Positions 1 to 9,600 of a DNA stretch of 64,000 nucleotides are shown here, in pieces. Origin of the DNA: Thinopyrum elongatum (lineage: Eukaryota; Streptophyta; Magnoliopsida; Poales; Poaceae); contig CM022297.1 in the NCBI GenBank assembly GCA_011799875.1, forward strand, positions 70,196,663-70,260,662, given 5' to 3'. The notes under the pieces were generated by a model that saw nothing but the letters and a program-made list of their open reading frames with translations, had not been told where the DNA came from and ran no database searches. Each line of letters opens with the position of its first letter. Positions within the stretch are counted from its first letter, which is position 1. Position numbers and translations under genes: made by a program.

Positions 1-11
1 CTCTTCCAGCT

Positions 12-899
12 CTACCACTGCCATCTGCTCATCGGCAATCTTGGATCCTTCTGGAGGCATTCCTCAGCTCTCTGCCTATTTCCGGTTATGGTAATCACTC
101 CTTTGGGTCTGGGCATCTTCAACTTGAGGTACACGTAACATGGGCGGGCCATGAAACGTGCATATGCTGGTCTGTCCAAAATAGTGTGATAGGCACTGTG
201 AAAATCCACCACTTCAAACGTCAACTTTTCCTTTCGAAAATTCTTTGAATCACCAAAAACCACATCCAGAGCAATCTGTCCGAGTGATTTCACCTTCTTC
301 CCTGGGATGACTCCGTGGAACTGCATATTGCTTTCACTGATTCGGGACATTGGAATGCCCATCCCCTGGAGGGTCTCAGCATACAGAATGTTCAAACCAC
401 TGCCACCATCCATGAGAACTTTACGCAACCGAGTGCCTCCGACGACTGGGTCGACCACCAAAGCCTGCCGCCCAGGGGTAGCAACGTGAGCTGGGTGATC
501 TGACTGGTCAAAGGTGATAGGAGTCTTTGACCACTTGAGATACGTTGTAGTTGCCGGAGCAACCAGGTTCACCTCTCGGTTGATAACTTTCAGTCGACTT
601 TTGCTCTCAACATCAGCAAAAATCACCAAAGTAGCATTGACTTTTATGTAATCCTCTGCCTTTTCTTCATCTTCATCTTTGTCAGAACCTTTCTCACTCT
701 GCTGACCCTCATGGAACTGCTGAATAAGGAACCTGCACTGTCGAGTGGTATGTTTGGGTAATATCAGATTACCCTCCTCTACCTTCTTCGTGTGGATGGC
801 ACACGGAAGGTCCAGGACGTCTTGGCCCGACTGATCTTTCATTTTTTTGGGTATCCACAGCCCCTTGGGCTTCCCTTTGAACTTGCCTTGAGTTGTCAC
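12..899 (-). pseudogene. gag C-terminus plus aspartic protease domain
   Basis: An 888-nt minus frame of 295 codons. Residues near 65-75 hold a degenerate knuckle-like HTTRQCRFLIQQFH stretch. Residues around 155-260 are the retropepsin domain: LMDGGSGLNILY carries the catalytic DGG/DSG-type motif (here DGGS, common in the Tat/Athila side), and HTILDRPAYARF is the second hydrophobic flap-side motif. The frame stops at 12 with RWQW, where the family normally continues towards reverse transcriptase, so this is probably another nonsense break. It cleaves the Gag-Pol polyprotein in intact relatives. Confidence 0.7.
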
Positions 900-2827
900 A
901 ACTGCTGCCTCTGCCTGACCGGCGGTCTCAGCTTTGCGCTTTTGCTTCCGACTGGAATTTCCGCCTCAAGTGTCAGGGTCTGTAGCCTTTCCTTTACCAT
1001 TACGGAGTCAGTCCTCCTCCTCGCCATTCGCATACCGAGTGGCTATCTCCATCATTCGATTCAGAGTCATGGCCATGGAGCGAACAAATTTTAGTGTGAG
1101 CTCCCTGTACCATGCGCCTTCCTTGAAGGCACAGACTGCTTGATGCTCTGAAACATTCTCTACCAGATGATGAAGTTTAGTCCAACGCTGGATGTAATCT
1201 CTCAAAGTTTCATTGAACTTCTGGACACAATGCTGCAACTCAGTCAGCCCTGCGGGTCACTTGCAAGTGCCTTCAAATGTTTTGATAAACACTCGGGCCA
1301 AGTCTTCCCAACAGTAAATGCTAGCAGGGGCCAACTGATTCAACCAGGACCTGGCTGACCCTTCAAGCATCAATGGCAGGTGCTTCATAGCCACTTCATC
1401 ATTGCCTCCACCGATCTACACAGCCACTCGGTAATCTTCTAACCACGTGTCTGGTTTGGACTCGCCAGTAAACTTGCTCACGCCTGTAGCCAACCTGAAG
1501 TTGGGAGGAATCTCAGCAGCTTGAATGGCTCTGCTAAAACATTCAGGTCCAGAGACGAAAGCTCTGCTTCAACTTGGACGATCTCTGTCCAAACCTTCTC
1601 GGTTAGCTCTGCCTCTGTCAACCAGTCCTTGCACAAGGACTGACCTTGCATTGAACCCGGGCTCTCGGGGGTCGACTGGAATCCTCCGCTTGTCACTGTA
1701 CGGGCGCATGTCGTCATACCGCCGAGGCGCGTATGAACCACCCCTCGGAGGGTGCGTGGGCATTCGACGGCGGTCGTCACGGTGATATCGAGGGTCAAAC
1801 TGCCCGTGGCCTCGATCCAGGTACTGGTCCTGGTGATAACCACGATCTTCGCGCCGCGGAGGCGATCTTGGGCTGTGGGCCGACTGAACGGTGTCCGCCC
1901 TGACAGACCTGCTATGAATCCTATTGCGCGACTAAGAAACGGATGAATTCTGCTCTCTAGCCACCCTGAGCAACATCTGAATCTGCTCTAGGCCTCTCCC
2001 AGCCTCGGAACAGGATGGTTGGATTGAATCCGCAATACACGCGACTGCTGCAACATTCTGGATGGGAGTGCAGTATACCTGACACTCATCTTGAGATCCA
2101 GTCGGGAACAATTGTCACTGCCGTCGACTGGAACTGGGGAATCTTCTATGAGCGCGGTCGTCGAGTGACTTCTGGAGATTCTCCAGACATGCGCGTTCAG
2201 CCAGAGTGGCTACGTGTGCAGCCTCCAAAGCCTGGGCTTTGGGAGTCTAACTATGATGGGGGTCTGGAGAGCCTGTTCATCCCTGCGCCACAACTCTTCT
2301 CTTTGCTCCGCAGTGAGGGCTTGCGGGTAGTACTCATCCTCGCCGGGCGACAGGCCATTGCTTCTGCCACCGCCGTAGGGGAATCCTGGTGGGCTACGCT
2401 GGGGGCTGACCATGAGGACCTCCACCGCAGGATCGTTGCTTTCGCACTCGAAAAGCGAATCTGAAGGGCCAGTCGACAGATCAAACAAGCCATAAAGGGA
2501 CTCGTCGGGCTCAATTGCCGCGATCTGAGGAGTGGCTGACTGACGGGCCACCACGTGCTTCATCCACCGCTGGAGCCACGAGCGAGCGGATCGCTTGCAA
2601 CGGCGGGCAGCAGGGAGGGAAGACGCCACCGGCGCCGACCAATACTGAGTCGAAGGCTGCCGCAAAAGGACGCCACAGGCACTCGCGTGGAAGTGCGCCG
2701 ACCCACGAACGGGGAGTGCCTCGACGTCGAGGGGGGCTTCTTGGAACCAGGCCGAATCATCGGCGATGAAGGTGAGCGCGCCGAGATGGATCTCGTGGCC
2801 CAGAGACAATCCATCGCCGGAAACCAT
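900..2827 (-). pseudogene. gag remnant, frameshifted
   Basis: Three minus-strand open segments (2827-2210, 1843-1478, 1238-1008) lie in different frames between the LTR and the protease. The 1238-1008 segment holds a retrotransposon gag-core pattern (FNETLRDYIQRWTKLHHLVEN, followed by a cysteine-poor helical stretch ending RYANGEEED). The segment 2827-2210 is an N-terminal leader polypeptide. The breaks between them show at least two frameshifts, so no full Gag could be made. The product would have been the structural protein that packages element RNA in the cytoplasm. Confidence 0.6.
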
Positions 2828-2897
2828 GTCGATGGAGATCGAAGATCGTAACCTCGTTGGAAGTCACTTAGCCGCCTACCCCACGATGGGCACCAAC

Positions 2898-3481
2898 TGT
2901 CGTGGGAATGGATCTGACAGTAGAGATGGGGGTACGTAGGAGAGGGCAGAGTCCAGCTATGGCGAGGTTGTACACTATGTTTTACAAGTTCAGGCATCTC
3001 TCGGAGGAGGTAACAGCCCTACGTCTCGGTGCCGCGGAGGCTTGTTGATTGGAGTGTTGAGTTACAGGGGGTGCGAACCCTTGTGCAAGAGCAGAGGGGT
3101 AGCTTATATAGAGTTCGCCGACCCCTCGCAGCTCATAGTTACACAGGGGTTCAATGAGAGAATAAAGTCACGTACGTTACTAGTAACGCCCACGTTTAAT
3201 GATCTTTAAGGTGGCGAAGTGAAAGCTCGACCGTTGCCATCCAGGGGTGGCTCCAAGTCTTCTGTCCTTCGAGTGGATTCTTGTCTTCCGAGTGTACGAC
3301 GACGGTCGAGTGGAATTGGGACATCCGAGTGGATCTTCTGTCGAGTGGATCGCACTCCATGGGGATTCCAGTCAGTATCTTCTTTCTATCTTTGTAGGCC
3401 TTGGCCTCTTGTGTAGTGTCCTTGGGTAGGGCATGTAGGTCAGGCCCACGACCCTACCCTAGGTACATGTCATCGTCACCA
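2898..3481 (-). repeat. 5' LTR of the truncated gypsy element
   Basis: On the plus strand the LTR starts TGTCGTGGG at 2898 and ends near 3478-3483 (several CA dinucleotides make the outer end uncertain), about 584 bp. A TATA box on the minus strand (plus TTATATA, 3104-3110) sits about 370 bp inside the 5' end, as expected for an LTR promoter. Immediately inside, at 2880-2897, the minus strand reads a GTTGGTGCCCATCGTGGG-type stretch, in the place of a primer binding site. Confidence 0.65.
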
Positions 3482-3722
3482 CACCCCTCCGATGAACAGG
3501 ACCCCCGTGTCAATCGTAGCACTCCAACACAAGTCCATTTCCTCCGTTTTGCGGTACGCCACACCCCTCCCAATGAATAGGACCCCCGTTTCGACCGTAG
3601 CGCTCCAACACAAGTCTGTTTCCTCTGTTTTGCGGTACGCCACACCCCTCCCGATCAACAGGATGCCGTTTCGACCGTAGCCGGTCGAACAGAATGTCGT
3701 TTCCTCCATACTGCGGTACGCC
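3481..3722. repeat. Tandem repeat, three units of about 81 bp
   Basis: Units 3481-3560, 3561-3641 and 3642-3722 each run from ACACCCCTCC through a 'GATGAACAGGA'-type core to GCGGTACGCC. The third is the most diverged. A more degenerate fourth unit continues to about 3900, with further 'GAACAGGA' cores. The gypsy LTR boundary at about 3481 abuts the first unit, so the element inserted in or at the edge of this array. Such arrays are common in the subterminal parts of Triticeae CACTA elements; this assignment is inference. Confidence 0.75.
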
Positions 3723-4318
3723 AGACCCCATTTCGGCTGTTCCGTCCAAGTCGGTTGGCTCCCGTTGAACAGGATGCATTCCAACCCAGTTTGTTGCCTC
3801 CTGATGAACAGGACGTTGTTTCTCCGTTCCGACCCAGCCGGTTGGCTGCCCGATGAACAGGACGCCGTTGCTGCCGTCCATTGCCTCTCCATGTACACAA
3901 GTCCTGGCTGTACGTATGCGTGAGTACGCGTTCGAGACCCCGCCCGTATGTACGTACGTGGCCATATTTTTTGGCATGTGGCTGTACGTAAGTGTACACG
4001 GTTTAGAAGGGACTGCCTGAACTGCTACGTCAGGGGCTCTACTACTACACGTGCCGCTGCTTGCTCGGCCACGGTTCATCGTTGCAGAGAGACCGATCGA
4101 CCAGTATGTACGTACATGTTCGCGACTAGACAGAAAACGCTACGTACGCCTCGACCGGGTGGGTCCCAGCTGTCAGGGAGGATAAGGACGCACTTCCTTG
4201 CGTGTGAAGATATAGCTGGTGGGTCCCAGCTTTCAGGGGGAAGAATCATTTTTTTGCCCGTAATATGGACGCACTTCCTTGCATGCGAAGATGTAGCTGG
4301 TGAGTCCATCTGTGAGCC
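3723..4318. other. Non-coding, degenerate repeat and TACG-rich stretch
   Basis: No gene seen. 3723-3900 is a decayed continuation of the 81-bp array. 3900-4140 is rich in TACGTACG palindromes (for example at 3948-3958 and 4106-4116). 4160-4300 has two copies of a block 'GGTGGGTCCCAGCT' about 58 bp apart (4158 and 4219) and two copies of 'GGACGCACTTCCTTGC' (4187 and 4267), so it is itself a small duplication. Confidence 0.5.
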
Positions 4319-4744
4319 TCACCGTGTAGAGTCCTCTTCCGATGGCTGTCGTTCGTTGACCACGTTGACCACGCCGCGCGGACAGCACCCAGGCGGTGGA
4401 TGACGGCGAGGCCTAGGAAGGGAACGACGCGGAGCCAGGGAAGACGAGGCAGGTGGATGCCCATGCGGAGGGGAGTACGAGGGTTCACTGGTTCGGCTGT
4501 GGTGTGAGGCTGCCGTCGCCGAAGAATAACAGGAGGTGTTAGTGAGTAGAGGAATGGCCTGGACACGGTGAGTCCTGCGCGGCAGCACAGCCGGCCACGG
4601 GAGGCGGTAGCAGGCGGTACTGCCGGCGGTGGTTTGGGCGGCTGAAGCAAGAATATCTGAGATTGAAGAAGAAGCACGACATCCATTGGATGGACATCCA
4701 ACGGCCACTGCTGCTAGAATCGTGTGTTGACTATAAGTTGACAA
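4319..4744 (-). pseudogene. Decayed relative of the small ORF at 5670-6071
   Basis: Minus frame of 141 codons whose last residues (GVVNVVNERQPSEED) match the C-terminus of the neighbouring ORF at 5670-6071 (RVVNMVNEHEESGDD). The upstream part is a low-complexity Ser/Pro/Arg stretch with no match to the neighbour, and a second frame (4701-4246) carries the better match to its hydrophobic segment. I read this as a frameshifted paralogue. Function unknown. The start at 4744 is not supported by context. Confidence 0.4.
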
Positions 4745-5669
4745 AGCCTTGCGTACGCGTCAACCTAGTAGGCCCACAAGTGTGTGGCAGAGAACATAAA
4801 GCCCATTTGCGATTTGTAAGAATGTACATCCCATTTTGAATTCAAATGGAATTTACTACAGCCCATTTACAGTTTGTTAAAATTACAACCCATTTTCTAG
4901 CTAGGACAACGATTAATAATTTCAACCAAACGCTCAAAACAGAATTGAATAAAATTTCCCACATTTTGATGGGAACCAAAATATTTTTATCCCAAAATTT
5001 CAAGTCATATTAAATATAATTTTAAAATAAATTTGTATAACACAAAAATCCAACGAAATATAGCGCGCGCAACAAGTAATGAAATTAAAATTTTCAAAAT
5101 CCAAAAATAATTTTTTTTTAACTAATTACGTGTTTGGTGCTTTTTTATATAGTTACAGCCCAGTTTTTATAATTACATCCCATTTATTATTTCTTAAAGC
5201 CCATTTTCTTGTTAAGCCTAATGCATCCCTCCTAGGAAAGATTTCCAGCCCAGTGGGGCGGAGAATAACAAGTTGACCTGGGCTGGGTATTCCTCAAAAA
5301 AAAGTATAGCTGGGCTAGCCATTTTCAGCTTGAAAAACATTAATATCTGGGCTGGATATTTGGTCGACATAAAATAATAGCCTGGGATAGACAGGTCACA
5401 GCATGCCCAGGTGATCTCCTCTGAACAACAACAAAAACATCGCTCAAGAAAAACTCTGCTCACACCTCAAAAACACAAATACTGCTCGAGCTGCTGGGTC
5501 CCAGCTGTCGGCCGCTCCTTGTGCAATTCTCTTGTTTATTGACTATATAGGTTGACAATGGTGTGTGACCTTGATGTCAGGAAACCAGGAGGAAGCAAAA
5601 ATATTATAGTTGTATATAATAAGGAGGCACTTGCGTACGTGTGGCTATGGCCCTAGTGGGTCCCCACTG
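4745..5669. other. Non-coding, AT-rich; recurrent CCCATTT motif
   Basis: No gene seen. Between 4799 and 5205 a motif of the form A-x-CCCATTT (sometimes CCCAGTTT) recurs about seven times in the same direction. 5240-5400 has several 'CTGGGCTGG' variants. 5510-5690 resembles 4150-4400 (GGGTCCCAGCTGTC, then GTTGACCATGTTGAC), consistent with the flanking ORFs being duplicates that share upstream and downstream sequence. Confidence 0.45.
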
Positions 5670-6071
5670 TCATCCTCTCCAATTAAAGTCATCTCCTGAT
5701 TCCTCATGTTCGTTGACCATGTTGACAACGCGAGATGGCGGCGCCACGGCGAGCACAACAATTAGAAGGATGGCAGAGAGGGCCTCGAGGGCCCTACGGA
5801 TGGTTTGATACAGCACCCGCTGCTCATTCAGGAAGCTAGGATCATAGGGCCACATATCCGCGATGGCATTGTCGTTCGCTTGTTCGCCGATGACTCGTCC
5901 TTCTGTGAGCCGGTGCTCGTTGAGGAGACGGAGGTTGCAGCACAGGTCCTCCTGTGATGGTAGCTCTTCCGCCATTAGGGCGTCGAAGTGCGGCTGCACC
6001 TGCTCTATGGTGAACATGGCACGAACCGGCTTGGGCGGTGGCGCCGGCTCCTGGTCGGAAGCCACGTCCAT
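5670..6071 (-). CDS. Small membrane-anchored protein, function unknown
   Basis: I use the ATG at 6071, giving 133 residues. The frame is open further upstream to a GTG at 6212, but that part is low complexity. The protein starts MDVASDQEPAPPPKP (acidic, proline-rich). It has a helical middle with LLNEHRLTEGRVIGEQ and LNEQRVLYQTIRRALEAL, then one hydrophobic segment SAILLIVVLAVAPP near residue 105, then a short polar tail VVNMVNEHEESGDDFNW. I do not recognise a named family; similar short ORFs accompany Triticeae repeats. It is divergently arranged with the pseudogene at 6455, with 383 bp between the starts. Whether it is expressed cannot be told from the sequence. Confidence 0.45.
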   Translation of the reverse strand: MDVASDQEPAPPPKPVRAMFTIEQVQPHFDALMAEELPSQEDLCCNLRLLNEHRLTEGRVIGEQANDNAIADMWPYDPSFLNEQRVLYQTIRRALEALSAILLIVVLAVAPPSRVVNMVNEHEESGDDFNWRG

Positions 6072-6379
6072 CGTCTGATTGTCGTCACTGAGCTTAGCGA
6101 CCTCGCTGGCGAGCCAGCATGTTCGGCTGCTAGTCTGGACCGCTGCCAAGCACAAGTCTGACCGCCCTGGCCCACCCAGACCCCCTCCCTCGCCCACGCA
6201 CGCTTTTCGCACGAAACGGCCAGCGCCGCCCGCGCCGCTTCCCGGTGCAGCCGATTACTCCGCGTTCAAACAACACAAGTGCCATCTGTCCATCCGTCTG
6301 CTGCCTGCATTAATGATACGCGGTTGCCGAGGCGGCTACTCCGGCACCACCCGTCAGTCCCTCTACCGCCCACCATTGC

Positions 6380-6387
6380 TATATAAA
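6380..6387 (+). promoter_or_regulatory. TATA box upstream of the 6455 pseudogene
   Basis: TATATAAA lies 68 bp upstream of the ATG at 6455, in a GC-rich leader ending CCCACCATGG, a good plant start context. The spacing suits a short 5' UTR of about 40 nt. The 6072-6379 stretch before it is a GC-rich divergent intergenic region. Part of it (6165-6250) is repeated at 13258-13340. Confidence 0.65.
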
Positions 6388-6454
6388 CTACTGCACCGCC
6401 ATAGCCGCAGTCATCCGCCTCCGTTCCGTTTCTCCTGTCCACACCACTCCCACC

Positions 6455-7242
6455 ATGGCTTCGTCGCGCTCTAGCGCTCTTCCGGATGGGCGGATGACGG
6501 ACCAGAAGGAGATGGTAGCCATTGCTGCTGAGTAGCTGGCCGGCAGGCAGCTGGAGGACGACGACATCCCAATGGAGAACATGGTAGTCAACGATCCAGC
6601 GCCAACCCCCTCCTCCGCGCCATCCTCGCCAGTGCATGACACCATGACCATCGGCGAGGCCCGTGCATAATACATGGACATGGTGAGGCAGAAGCGTGAG
6701 GAGCAGTTCCGGGAGGCGCAGGCCAACGCTGCCTACAACCACCATGTCCTCTAGGAGCACCTGCAGGCGGAGGAGTAGATCGCCGCGGAGCGGGCTGAGT
6801 AAGAGGCGCTGCTCGAGTCATACCACTCAGCCCGCAAGAGCCGCCTCGCACGCTGGCGATACCGCATGCGGGTGGCGGAGGTTGCGGCCGCCTACAAAGA
6901 GGGTGATGAAGTGGGCGAGGTGCTGTTTGGCGAGACCACGACGAGACGGAGGACAATGTCGGCTCCGCCGAGGCCCTGCCCTGTCGTCACCGAGGCGGAG
7001 GACTTTGCCGGCTTTCACGAGACTCTGCTCCGCCGAGGCCCCGCCCCGTCAACAATGAGGCAAAGTACATCGCCGGCTCCGCCGAGGCCCCGCCCTGCCG
7101 GCAATGAGGGGGAGGATTTCCCTCGCTCTATCGAGGCGCCACTCCGCCGGCAACGAGACAAAGGACATCGCCGGCTCCGTCGAGGCCCCGCCCCGCCCCG
7201 CTGCCAACGAGGCTGCACCACACAGAAAACGAGGAAGAGTAG
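6455..7242 (+). pseudogene. Coiled-coil protein pseudogene with five in-frame stops
   Basis: From the ATG at 6455 one frame reads sensible protein past five stops: TAG 6533, TAA 6668, TAG 6752, TAG 6776, TAA 6800. All five sit in glutamine-rich helical surroundings (IAAE*LAGRQLE, EARA*YMDM, HHVL*EHLQAEE*IAAERAE*EALLE), so each is best explained as CAG/CAA changed to TAG/TAA. Downstream, RLARWRYRMRVAEVAAAY continues the helical protein. Then a GC-rich block of about 60-bp imperfect repeats (GGCTCCGCCGAGGCC core, 6960-7190) shifts frame. A plausible acidic end, HTENEEE-stop, is at 7242. The family is unknown to me. The TATA box and start codon are preserved, so the loss is in the body of the gene. 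Confidence 0.6.
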
Positions 7243-7600
7243 AACATGGTAGGTCACCGCCGCTCAGGTCCTAGTAAGGCCACTGCTGCTACCCTCCGGT
7301 TGAAGCCAAGCTTGGCGGGTTGAACATTGACGGCTGATTAGCTTCTTGGCGGTGACGTGGAGTCGGAGAGCTGAGCTAGAGAGGAGGCTTCTGTTCGGCT
7401 CAGCTGGACACGGGAAATGGGCATCAGAGATCATAGATTAGGTTAATTAATTATACCTCCAGCGCACCCCTTTTTAGTTGAAGAATGTATGAAATGTAAT
7501 GATTATGCATCTCAATGATTCACACGTCAGAGCCAATATTTACTTCACAACTAAAGAATAAAGAAAAATCGATCGATGCTGCTGACGGCAAAGGGCATCC

Positions 7601-7812
7601 CATTCCAAAATATCAAATGCATGTCTTCTTGCTAACATCAATGAGCAAAATTTGAGAAGGTTGTCCATTCCAAAATATCAAATGCGTGTCTTTTTGCGTA
7701 CATCAATGAGCAAACTTTGACAAGGTTTTCCCATTCCAAAATATCAAATGCTTTTTGCGTACATCAATGAGCAAACTTTGATAAGGTTTTCCCATTCCAA
7801 AATATCAAATGC
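7601..7812. repeat. Tandem repeat, period about 65 bp, 3.3 units
   Basis: Units begin CATTCCAAAATATCAAATGC at 7601, 7666, 7732 and 7793 (spacings 65, 66, 61). The internal 'ACATCAATGAGCAAA' core is well kept. The last partial unit overlaps the stop codon of the exon at 7805-8128 (minus strand), so the array has expanded at the 3' end of that gene. Period and unit identity are not like CRISPR. Confidence 0.85.
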
Positions 7813-8128
7813 CTACGATTATGGAATGGGCCGGGTTTGCCATCAGTTCGGACATTGACATGTCACCTTGTGCTAAATAAACCAGCTGTTCTTTTTGTGT
7901 AGTTCCACTAAAATCAACCAACTTCGCGCGTAGCTTGTATGATTTCGCCTTTATATGTTGCAAGGCCTTGAACATATCGGCACCTCCTTTCTTGTAGCTA
8001 ATTTTGTGGCTAGAGGTGGAAATGAATGATTCGAGAACATTCGATCTATTGTGCGTGATGAAGTATAATGGAGGGCATGAACCATCAGAACATTTTGTGC
8101 AGTTCCCATTGAAATCAAGCTGAGCATC
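7805..8128 (-). CDS. Terminal exon of an unrecognised spliced gene
   Basis: On the minus strand 8128-7805 is open for 107 codons and ends in TGA. It is preceded by an acceptor-like TTTATGCAAACAAG| with phase 0. Residues begin DAQLDFNGNCTKCSDGSC, continue through NVLESFISTSSHKISYKKGG, then KLRAKLVDFSGTTQKEQL, and end NPAHSIIVGI. The motif L-x-F-(S/N)-G-T/N occurs twice here and in other exons of the same gene. Composition looks like ordinary globular protein. A decayed homologous exon is at 13962-14177. The gene lies within copy A of a duplicated block (6165-10720). Identity uncertain; see the exon at 8260-8409 for a possible B3-domain hint. Confidence 0.45.
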   Translation of the reverse strand, partial: DAQLDFNGNCTKCSDGSCPPLYFITHNRSNVLESFISTSSHKISYKKGGADMFKALQHIKAKSYKLRAKLVDFSGTTQKEQLVYLAQGDMSMSELMANPAHSIIVGI

Positions 8129-8259
8129 CTTGTTTGCATAAATACAAAAAAGTGATTAGTACAAAGCAAACTGTATTATGAATTTACAGTTTAAACAGGC
8201 AACCTACATGATCCATGCAGAGCACACATTTAAAAAAATAGAAATCACCAGAAAGAATC

Positions 8260-8409
8260 CTAAAACAACATTGTATTGGCCATCACAGCAACAAAGATGA
8301 ACATCTGTGAGTCCTTCTGAGCTGAAGTTAGTTTGTTCTTGTGGGCAGTAATGTAACCATCCTTCAACTGCTCCTTCTGATAAGAAGAGAGGGGCTTGGC
8401 TTCTTCATC
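8260..8409 (-). CDS. Internal exon-like segment, possible start of a B3 domain
   Basis: Minus frame 8409-8260 is preceded by an acceptor-like ATATGCCAG| and reads DEEAKPLSSYQKEQLKDGY, then NKLTSAQKDSQMFIFVAVMA, ending in TAG at 8260. The second part resembles the linker and first beta strand of REM-type plant B3 DNA-binding domains (Gln-Lys, then FVAVM). That likeness is weak and from memory. The TAG may again be a former Gln codon. The phase (0) fits both the exon upstream (8833-8990, if it splices at a GTAAGC donor) and the terminal exon. Confidence 0.3.
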   Translation of the reverse strand, partial: DEEAKPLSSYQKEQLKDGYITAHKNKLTSAQKDSQMFIFVAVMANTMLF

Positions 8410-8832
8410 CTGGCATATTGTTCTTCAGAGGAGGATGATCCTGTTGTGCAAAGACAAGAGAACAACTAAATGCTAGCATCCCTGTTTGCTCGAAAAGAAG
8501 GAAAGAAAATATTTAAAACAGCCATTACATTAACAATGGGAGTAACTGATGAAATGTATAGTCACAAAGAGATGCATCCTCAATATCCTCATAGGAAATG
8601 ATATGATACCAAACACAGCAGCTCAACTTGAACTGTGTTATTACTTAATTTTATCAGTGGCTATAATGGTGGCAAACCGGTGCCTCAATTTATTAGCAGC
8701 CTTAGATTAACATGCGAAACAATACCACTTTCTCATGACAGTAGCTAAACAGTAGCATAATACCAATAGAGATGACAAAGCTCGATCATATGGATGAAAT
8801 CCGTGGGCCGGTACCAACCTTTGTCAGGAGGC

Positions 8833-8990
8833 TTATTGTGTAGAGCATGCAGATGAAGCACTTCTCTGGAACCATCCGTTATTATCTACTGTGGTTGCCA
8901 TGCTTACTATAAACTCCTCAATTAGTTTAATGTTTCCGACATCTTCTTGTGTAGTTCCACTAAAATATATGTTATCTTCAAACAAGATCC
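8833..8990 (-). CDS. Internal exon-like segment with FSGTTQ motif
   Basis: Minus frame 8990-8833 is open for 51 codons after an acceptor-like TTGTGCAAACAG|. It reads ILFEDNIYFSGTTQEDVGN, then KLIEEFI, where a strong donor (GTAAGC) would join it in phase 0 to the 8260-8409 segment. Without splicing it ends in TAA at 8833. The FSGTTQ block is the same motif as in the terminal exon. Confidence 0.35.
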
Positions 8991-9110
8991 CTGTTTGCAC
9001 AAGTAGAGATAATTACATATTACATTAAGAGTGGCATCAAATCACAGTGGCAAAACAATTGCTCATTCCAGCCATAGCAATAAATTAAGATGCAAAACTA
9101 TATCATTACT

Positions 9111-9219
9111 TGTGTCATCACAGTTCCAGTGCTTCATTACAGCACCAGGAGTTGATTTTTGTTCTTCTTCCGTTTGTTCTTCCTCTTCATCACTTGGGTC
9201 AATAACAGACAAGCTTCGC
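9111..9219 (-). CDS. Internal exon-like segment, acidic
   Basis: Minus frame from 9219, after acceptor-like ACATTGAAG|, reads RSLSVIDPSDEEEEQTEEEQ, then KSTPGAVMKHWNCDD. A donor-like ACAA|GTAATG near 9111 ends it in phase 1, which matches the two extra bases at the start of the 8833-8990 segment. Runs of acidic residues between DNA-binding domains are common in nuclear proteins, so a nuclear role is possible but not shown. Confidence 0.3.
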
Positions 9220-9344
9220 CTTCAATGTAAGATTTGACATGTCAATTAGGGAGCACAAGTATAGCACTAAACAACAACATTACTTTTCTGATGACAGTAG
9301 CAATATATAGGCCAACAGTTGTGAAATATGATTATCTTACCTCA

Positions 9345-9600
9345 ATGGGATATTACGGTGCACATACAGATTGGAAGTCTGGTCTCCCTTTGTGCACTTC
9401 ACTAAAATCAAGCAACATTACCGTATAAGTAGTAAAACATATGAAAGCACACTGCACAATCATGTGGAAGAAGGCCAGTACTGACCTCTCATGACGCGGA
9501 ATTGAAACAACTCACAAGAAGAAGATCTGAAACAAATTTACCAACACAGATAGGAAGTCAGATCTCCTCTTGTGCAGTTCCACTAAGATCAAGCAATCAA
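9345..9600 (-). pseudogene. Decayed FSGT-type exon copies
   Basis: Two more copies of the block encoding L-D-(F/L)-S-G-T lie on the minus strand at 9388-9425 and 9566-9600. The first is followed by a donor-like GAG|GTAAGAT at about 9345 but has an in-frame TAA (CAP*YPIE). The second soon meets TGA. They look like internal exon duplications that have lost coding capacity. Confidence 0.3.

Larger units (their letters stand above)
1..3481 (-). mobile_element. Ty3/gypsy LTR retrotransposon, 5' part, truncated by window edge
   Basis: In minus orientation this reads LTR (2898-3481), a primer-binding-site-like stretch just inside it, a broken gag region, then a protease domain that runs towards the left edge. 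Reverse transcriptase, integrase and the second LTR would lie outside the window. Protease wording such as LMDGGSGLNILYAETL and the gag segment resemble the Tat/Athila side of Ty3/gypsy in grasses; this lineage call is from memory of the family, not a search. The frame is interrupted several times, so the copy is dead. Confidence 0.8.

Noticed and set aside
6266..6956. Minus-strand ORFs of 112-164 codons opposite the 6455 pseudogene
   Set aside because: They mirror the GC-rich sense frame and have no protein-like features.
7601..7812. Regular repeats that might suggest a CRISPR array
   Set aside because: Units are contiguous near-identical 65-bp repeats without unique spacers, in a plant genome.
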